The notes beneath the pieces are model-generated. The model saw only the letters and a list, made by a program, of their open reading frames with translations. It did not search any database and was not told the DNA's origin. Both the position numbers and the translations under genes were made by a program. Below are positions 30,370-33,208 of a stretch of 33,208 nucleotides of DNA, one piece after another. This DNA comes from Acidimicrobiaceae bacterium. GTDB taxonomy: Bacteria > Actinomycetota > Acidimicrobiia > Acidimicrobiales > RAAP-2. Each line of letters begins with the position of its first letter. Position 1 is the stretch's first letter. Location: positions 42,210 to 75,417 of the forward strand of contig PMON01000043.1 of NCBI GenBank assembly GCA_003162395.1, written 5' to 3'.

Positions 30370-32114
30370 TGGATCACCGCGACCACGTCGCCTGCTCCGA
30401 CGCCGTCGCCCGCGGCGACCCGCAGCTCGACGACCGTGCCCGCGGTGTCCGCGACGACGGCGTTCTCCATCTTCATCGCCTCGAGGATGCAGACGGTCTG
30501 GCCCTCCTCGACGAGGTCGCCCTGGGCGACCAGGACCTTGACCACGGTGCCTTGCATCGGGACGGTGATCTCGCCCGAGCCGCTGCCGGTCACCCCGGCG
30601 TGGCTCACACGACGCGACGGCTTGGCGACCGCTGGGCCACCGGTGCCGCCGGGGGGGAGCCAGACGTCGACCGTGAAGCGGCGCCCGTCCACCTCGGTCG
30701 TCACCGACGCGCGCGTGCGACCCTCGGGCGGCGCGTCGAGGGCCTGGGACGCAGAGCCGACCGAGCTCAAGTCGAGCCGCTCTTCGACCCACTTCGTCGA
30801 GTGGGTCCCGGCGATGAAGTCCGGGTGCGACAGGATCGCGACGTCCGCAGGGATCGTCGTCGCGACGCCGTCGATGCGCGTCTCGTCGAGCGCGCGGAGC
30901 ATGCGGCGGCGCGCCTGCTCGCGGTCCGCGCCCCAGGTCACGAACTTGGCGATGAGGTTGTCGTAGTACTGGGACACCGTGTCGCCGGCCGCGTAGCCCG
31001 CGTCGACGCGGATCCCAGGTCCCGCGGGCGGGTCGAACACCCGCAGCGTGCCGGGTGAGGGCAAGAACCGCCCTCCCGCGGGGTCCTCGGCGTTGACGCG
31101 GACCTCGATCGCGTGGCCCCTCGAGTTCGCTCGCACGTCGTCCTGGGTGAAGTCGAGCGCCTCGCCCGAGGCGATCCGTAGCTGCCACTCGACGAGGTCG
31201 AGCCCTGTCACGAGCTCGGTGACGGGGTGCTCCACTTGAAGTCGCGTGTTCATCTCGAGGAAGAAGAACTCGCCGTCCTGGAACAGGAACTCGACGGTGC
31301 CCGCGTTCACGTAGCCGCACGCGACGGCGGCACGGACCGCGGCCTCTCCCATCGCGGCGCGCTCGGCGTCGGTGATGCCTGCGGCGGGGGACTCCTCGAT
31401 CAGCTTTTGGTGGCGGCGCTGGCACGAGCAGTCGCGCTCGCCGAGCCACAGCGTGGTGCCGTGCGAGTCGGCCAGGATCTGGACCTCGAGGTGGCGCGGC
31501 CACGTCAGGTACCGCTCCACGTAGGACTCGGCGCGGCCGAAGTACGCGAGCGCCTCGCGGGCGGCCGCGTCGAGCGCCTCGGCGGCCTCGTCCTTGGCGT
31601 GCACGACCTTCATCCCTCGCCCGCCGCCGCCGTACGCAGCCTTGATCGCGACGGGCCAACCGTGCTGCTCGCCGAAGGCCACGACCTCGTCGGAAGAGCC
31701 GAGCGGCTCGGACCGTCCCGGCACTGTCACGACGCCCGCGGCCTCGGCGGCGAGCCGCGACGAGATCTTGTCGCCCATGATCTCGATCGACTCGGGCGAC
31801 GGCCCGATGAAGGTCACGCCCATCGAGGTCACGGCTCTCGCGAAGTCCGCGTTCTCGGAGAAGAACCCATAGCCCGGGTGCACACCGTCTGCACCGCATG
31901 CCGCGAGCACCTCGGTGATCCGGCCGACGTTGAGGTAGCTGTCCTTCGCGGACTGACCGCCCAACGAGTACGCCTCATCGGCGAGGCGCACGTGCATCGC
32001 GTCGCGATCGAGCTCCGAGTAGACCGCGACGGTGCCGACGCCGAGCTCCCGGCACGTCCGAATGACGCGGACCGCGATCTCCCCGCGGTTCGCGATGAGC
32101 ACCTTGTCGAGCAC
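30366..32114 (-). CDS. Acyl-CoA carboxylase alpha subunit (biotin carboxylase + BCCP)
   Basis: A 582-residue fusion of biotin carboxylase and biotin carboxyl carrier, as in actinobacterial acetyl/propionyl-CoA carboxylases. N-terminal [20 protein letters not shown]116, K158, the Gly-rich ATP loop [10 protein letters not shown] (161-170), and [14 protein letters not shown] in the carboxylase; linker from about 445; BCCP at the end with biotinylated K548 in EAMKMEN. The beta subunit is elsewhere, so the acyl-CoA is not determined; propionyl-CoA fits the mutase nearby. I chose GTG 32112-32114, which has AGGAGG 5 nt upstream and begins exactly at the family N-terminus; a GTG at 32138 would add eight residues. 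Confidence 0.93.
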   Translation of the reverse strand: MLDKVLIANRGEIAVRVIRTCRELGVGTVAVYSELDRDAMHVRLADEAYSLGGQSAKDSYLNVGRITEVLAACGADGVHPGYGFFSENADFARAVTSMGVTFIGPSPESIEIMGDKISSRLAAEAAGVVTVPGRSEPLGSSDEVVAFGEQHGWPVAIKAAYGGGGRGMKVVHAKDEAAEALDAAAREALAYFGRAESYVERYLTWPRHLEVQILADSHGTTLWLGERDCSCQRRHQKLIEESPAAGITDAERAAMGEAAVRAAVACGYVNAGTVEFLFQDGEFFFLEMNTRLQVEHPVTELVTGLDLVEWQLRIASGEALDFTQDDVRANSRGHAIEVRVNAEDPAGGRFLPSPGTLRVFDPPAGPGIRVDAGYAAGDTVSQYYDNLIAKFVTWGADREQARRRMLRALDETRIDGVATTIPADVAILSHPDFIAGTHSTKWVEERLDLSSVGSASQALDAPPEGRTRASVTTEVDGRRFTVDVWLPPGGTGGPAVAKPSRRVSHAGVTGSGSGEITVPMQGTVVKVLVAQGDLVEEGQTVCILEAMKMENAVVADTAGTVVELRVAAGDGVGAGDVVAVIQ

Positions 32115-32156
32115 CGATGCCTCCTGCGTGCCCACCACGGATCGGCAGGCACGAGA

Positions 32157-32162
32157 ACCCTA
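32157..32162 (-). promoter_or_regulatory. -10 box of the biotin carboxylase gene
   Basis: TAGGGT on the minus strand, predicting a leader of about 35 nt with AGGAGG. It overlaps the birA -10 box (32161-32166) by two bases. Confidence 0.4.
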
Positions 32163-32166
32163 TGGT
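32161..32166 (+). promoter_or_regulatory. -10 box of birA (leaderless)
   Basis: TATGGT ends 7 nt before GTG 32174, which this pattern marks as the start. The box shares two bases with the facing -10 of the biotin carboxylase gene. Confidence 0.42.
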
Positions 32167-32173
32167 GTCGAGC

Positions 32174-32947
32174 GTGAGGGCGTCCTCATTTGCCGTCCAT
32201 CGCTTCGTTGATATCGACTCCACGAACGACTGGCTGCTTGCAGCCGCTCGCAGCGGCGCCCTCGACCGCACGGCTGCGGTCGCGGACTTCCAGCGACGTG
32301 GGCGCGGGCGGCTCGATCGGCGTTGGGAGGCACCACCGCGGACCGCGCTGCTGTGCTCGGTGCTCCTGCGTGCCCCCCTCGCGATCGAGGACCGGCACTT
32401 GGCGAGCGTCGCGGTCTCGTTGAGCGCGATCGAGGCGGTCCGTGCGGTCGCCTCGTGCGCGGCCGGCCTCAAGTGGCCGAACGACCTCGTCGTCGGGGAT
32501 CGCAAGCTTGGCGGCGTGCTGGCCGAGACCGACGGCATTCAAGATGCCGACGGCACGACCGGGATCGTCGTCGGGCTCGGACTCAACCTGTCGACGACAG
32601 GGCCACCCGATGCCGACGGCACGTCGCTGCGCAACGAGACGGGCACGTCGCACGACCGCGACATGCTGCTCGACGTCTACCTCGACGAGCTCTCGACGCG
32701 TGCGGACGCGTTGTGCTCGATGGAGGGGCGTGCGACGTTGCTGGCGGCGTACCGCGAGCACCTCGTCACGCTCGGTCGGGTCGTGCGAGTGACGCTCCGA
32801 GACAACTCGATCGACGGTGTGGCATCGTCGATCACCGACGAGGGACATCTCGTGGTGACGACGCACGACGGCACTCACGTCGTCGCTGCCGGCGACGTCG
32901 TGCACGTGCGGGTGCCGCACACCGAGCCGACCGGTGCCCATGAGTAG
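32174..32947 (+). CDS. birA: Biotin--protein ligase
   Basis: A 257-residue biotin protein ligase that biotinylates the BCCP of the divergent carboxylase. Visible parts: FVDIDSTNDWL (11-21), the biotin/ATP loop QRRGRGRLDRRW (40-51), LKWPNDLVVGDRKLGGVLAE with the catalytic Lys region, GIVVGLGLNL, and a C-terminal SH3-like domain (about 205-250). There is no N-terminal winged helix, so unlike E. coli BirA it cannot itself repress DNA. GTG 32174 is chosen because TATGGT lies 7 nt upstream; in-frame ATG 32162 and GTG 32165 fall inside that -10 box. Confidence 0.9.
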   Translation: MRASSFAVHRFVDIDSTNDWLLAAARSGALDRTAAVADFQRRGRGRLDRRWEAPPRTALLCSVLLRAPLAIEDRHLASVAVSLSAIEAVRAVASCAAGLKWPNDLVVGDRKLGGVLAETDGIQDADGTTGIVVGLGLNLSTTGPPDADGTSLRNETGTSHDRDMLLDVYLDELSTRADALCSMEGRATLLAAYREHLVTLGRVVRVTLRDNSIDGVASSITDEGHLVVTTHDGTHVVAAGDVVHVRVPHTEPTGAHE

Positions 32948-32950
32948 GAT
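32945..32950 (+). promoter_or_regulatory. -10 box of the rfbB-like gene, overlapping the birA stop codon
   Basis: TAGGAT ends 7 nt before ATG 32958; its first three bases are the TAG stop of birA. This gives the dehydratase gene its own leaderless start even though it follows birA by 10 nt. Confidence 0.42.
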
Positions 32951-32957
32951 CGGCACA

Positions 32958-33208
32958 ATGCGGCTGCTCGTCACCGGTGGCGCCGGATTCATCGGATCGA
33001 ACTTCATCCGCTACTGGGTCGAGCGGCATCCCGACGACCTGGTCGTCGCCTATGACGCGCTGACCTACGCGGGTAACCGGGCCAGCCTCGACGACGTGAA
33101 GGACCGTGCGCCGTTCGTGCACGGCGACATCTGCGACCTCGACTTCGCCGAGCGAACGATCAAGGACTACGCGATCGACACCATCGTCAACTTCGCGGCC
33201 GAGTCGCA
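32958..33208 (+). CDS. rfbB: dTDP-glucose 4,6-dehydratase, N-terminal part (runs off the window)
   Basis: The first 83 codons of a short-chain dehydrogenase/reductase of the RmlB type: MRLLVTGGAGFIGSNFIRYW with NAD-binding GGAGFIG (7-13), AYDALTYAGNRASL, HGDICD, and NFAAESH at the window edge. These are close to dTDP-D-glucose 4,6-dehydratases, the second step to dTDP-L-rhamnose and other deoxysugars for cell-wall or surface glycans. The 3' part is outside the window, so the YxxxK catalytic segment cannot be checked. Further dTDP-sugar genes probably follow (inference). Confidence 0.88.
   Translation, partial: MRLLVTGGAGFIGSNFIRYWVERHPDDLVVAYDALTYAGNRASLDDVKDRAPFVHGDICDLDFAERTIKDYAIDTIVNFAAES

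Noticed and set aside
32174-32947. BirA as repressor of the divergent carboxylase gene
   Set aside because: The protein begins at the catalytic domain and has no winged-helix DNA-binding region.
1-33208. CRISPR arrays, tRNA or rRNA genes, phage modules, integrase sites
   Set aside because: No tandem spaced repeats, no cloverleaf-like segment in any gap, and no phage or integrase protein was found.

Overview
The window is a gene-dense, GC-rich bacterial chromosome segment with many GTG starts and one TTG start. It carries SufS/SufU-type iron-sulfur assembly, a TIGR03086-type DinB protein, a TIGR03252-type HhH-GPD protein and a Cys-less Rrf2 regulator, a mix typical of Actinomycetota. An acidimicrobial or similar actinobacterial lineage is my best guess (inference). 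No stretch of 300 bases lacks a gene, and I see no rRNA, tRNA or CRISPR array.

Layout. 1-1056: the 3' end of an unassigned gene, then a crotonase with the three acidic residues of dienoyl-CoA isomerase. 1163-7299: SUF genes in two opposed blocks (sufD, Rieske protein, sufC on plus; sufC, sufS, sufU on minus) around an LCP cell-wall ligase gene. 7424-10562: TIGR03086 protein, MBL hydrolase, acyl-CoA dehydrogenase, and an alpha/beta hydrolase whose nucleophile Ser is Gly. 10559-13485: thiE, HhH-GPD protein, DUF998 membrane protein, Rrf2 regulator, RNase HI. 13561-18545: a lipoate block of lpd, a lipoyl E2, a single reading frame fusing LipB to LipA, and a secreted protein. 18547-18713: a frameshifted C-terminal remnant of an IS200/IS605 TnpB. 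18726-24335: metH divergent from the cobalamin adenosyltransferase gene, then pepA. 24269-27570: nitroreductase, rhodanese-MoeB, an ABM-fold protein, a GT4 glycosyltransferase. 27629-33208: methylmalonyl-CoA mutase large subunit, M20 amidohydrolase, biotin carboxylase/BCCP, BirA, and the start of a dTDP-glucose 4,6-dehydratase gene.

How the genes connect. SUF supplies Fe-S clusters, which LipA needs for both its clusters. LipB and LipA modify the lipoyl domain of E2, which Lpd reoxidises. The adenosyltransferase makes the AdoCbl used by the mutase, while MetH uses methylcobalamin. The biotin carboxylase (biotinylated by BirA) and the mutase fit propionyl-CoA to succinyl-CoA conversion, although the carboxylase beta subunit and the mutase B12 subunit are not in the window.

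The strongest structural signals are the LipB-LipA fusion, the TnpB relic, operator-like palindromes in divergent gaps, and a clear split of gene starts into two classes. One class has a TANNNT box 6-9 nt before the start codon and no Shine-Dalgarno, which suggests leaderless mRNA; the other has a Shine-Dalgarno. Most of the window is ordinary core metabolism, and I found no convincing defence or biosynthetic system.
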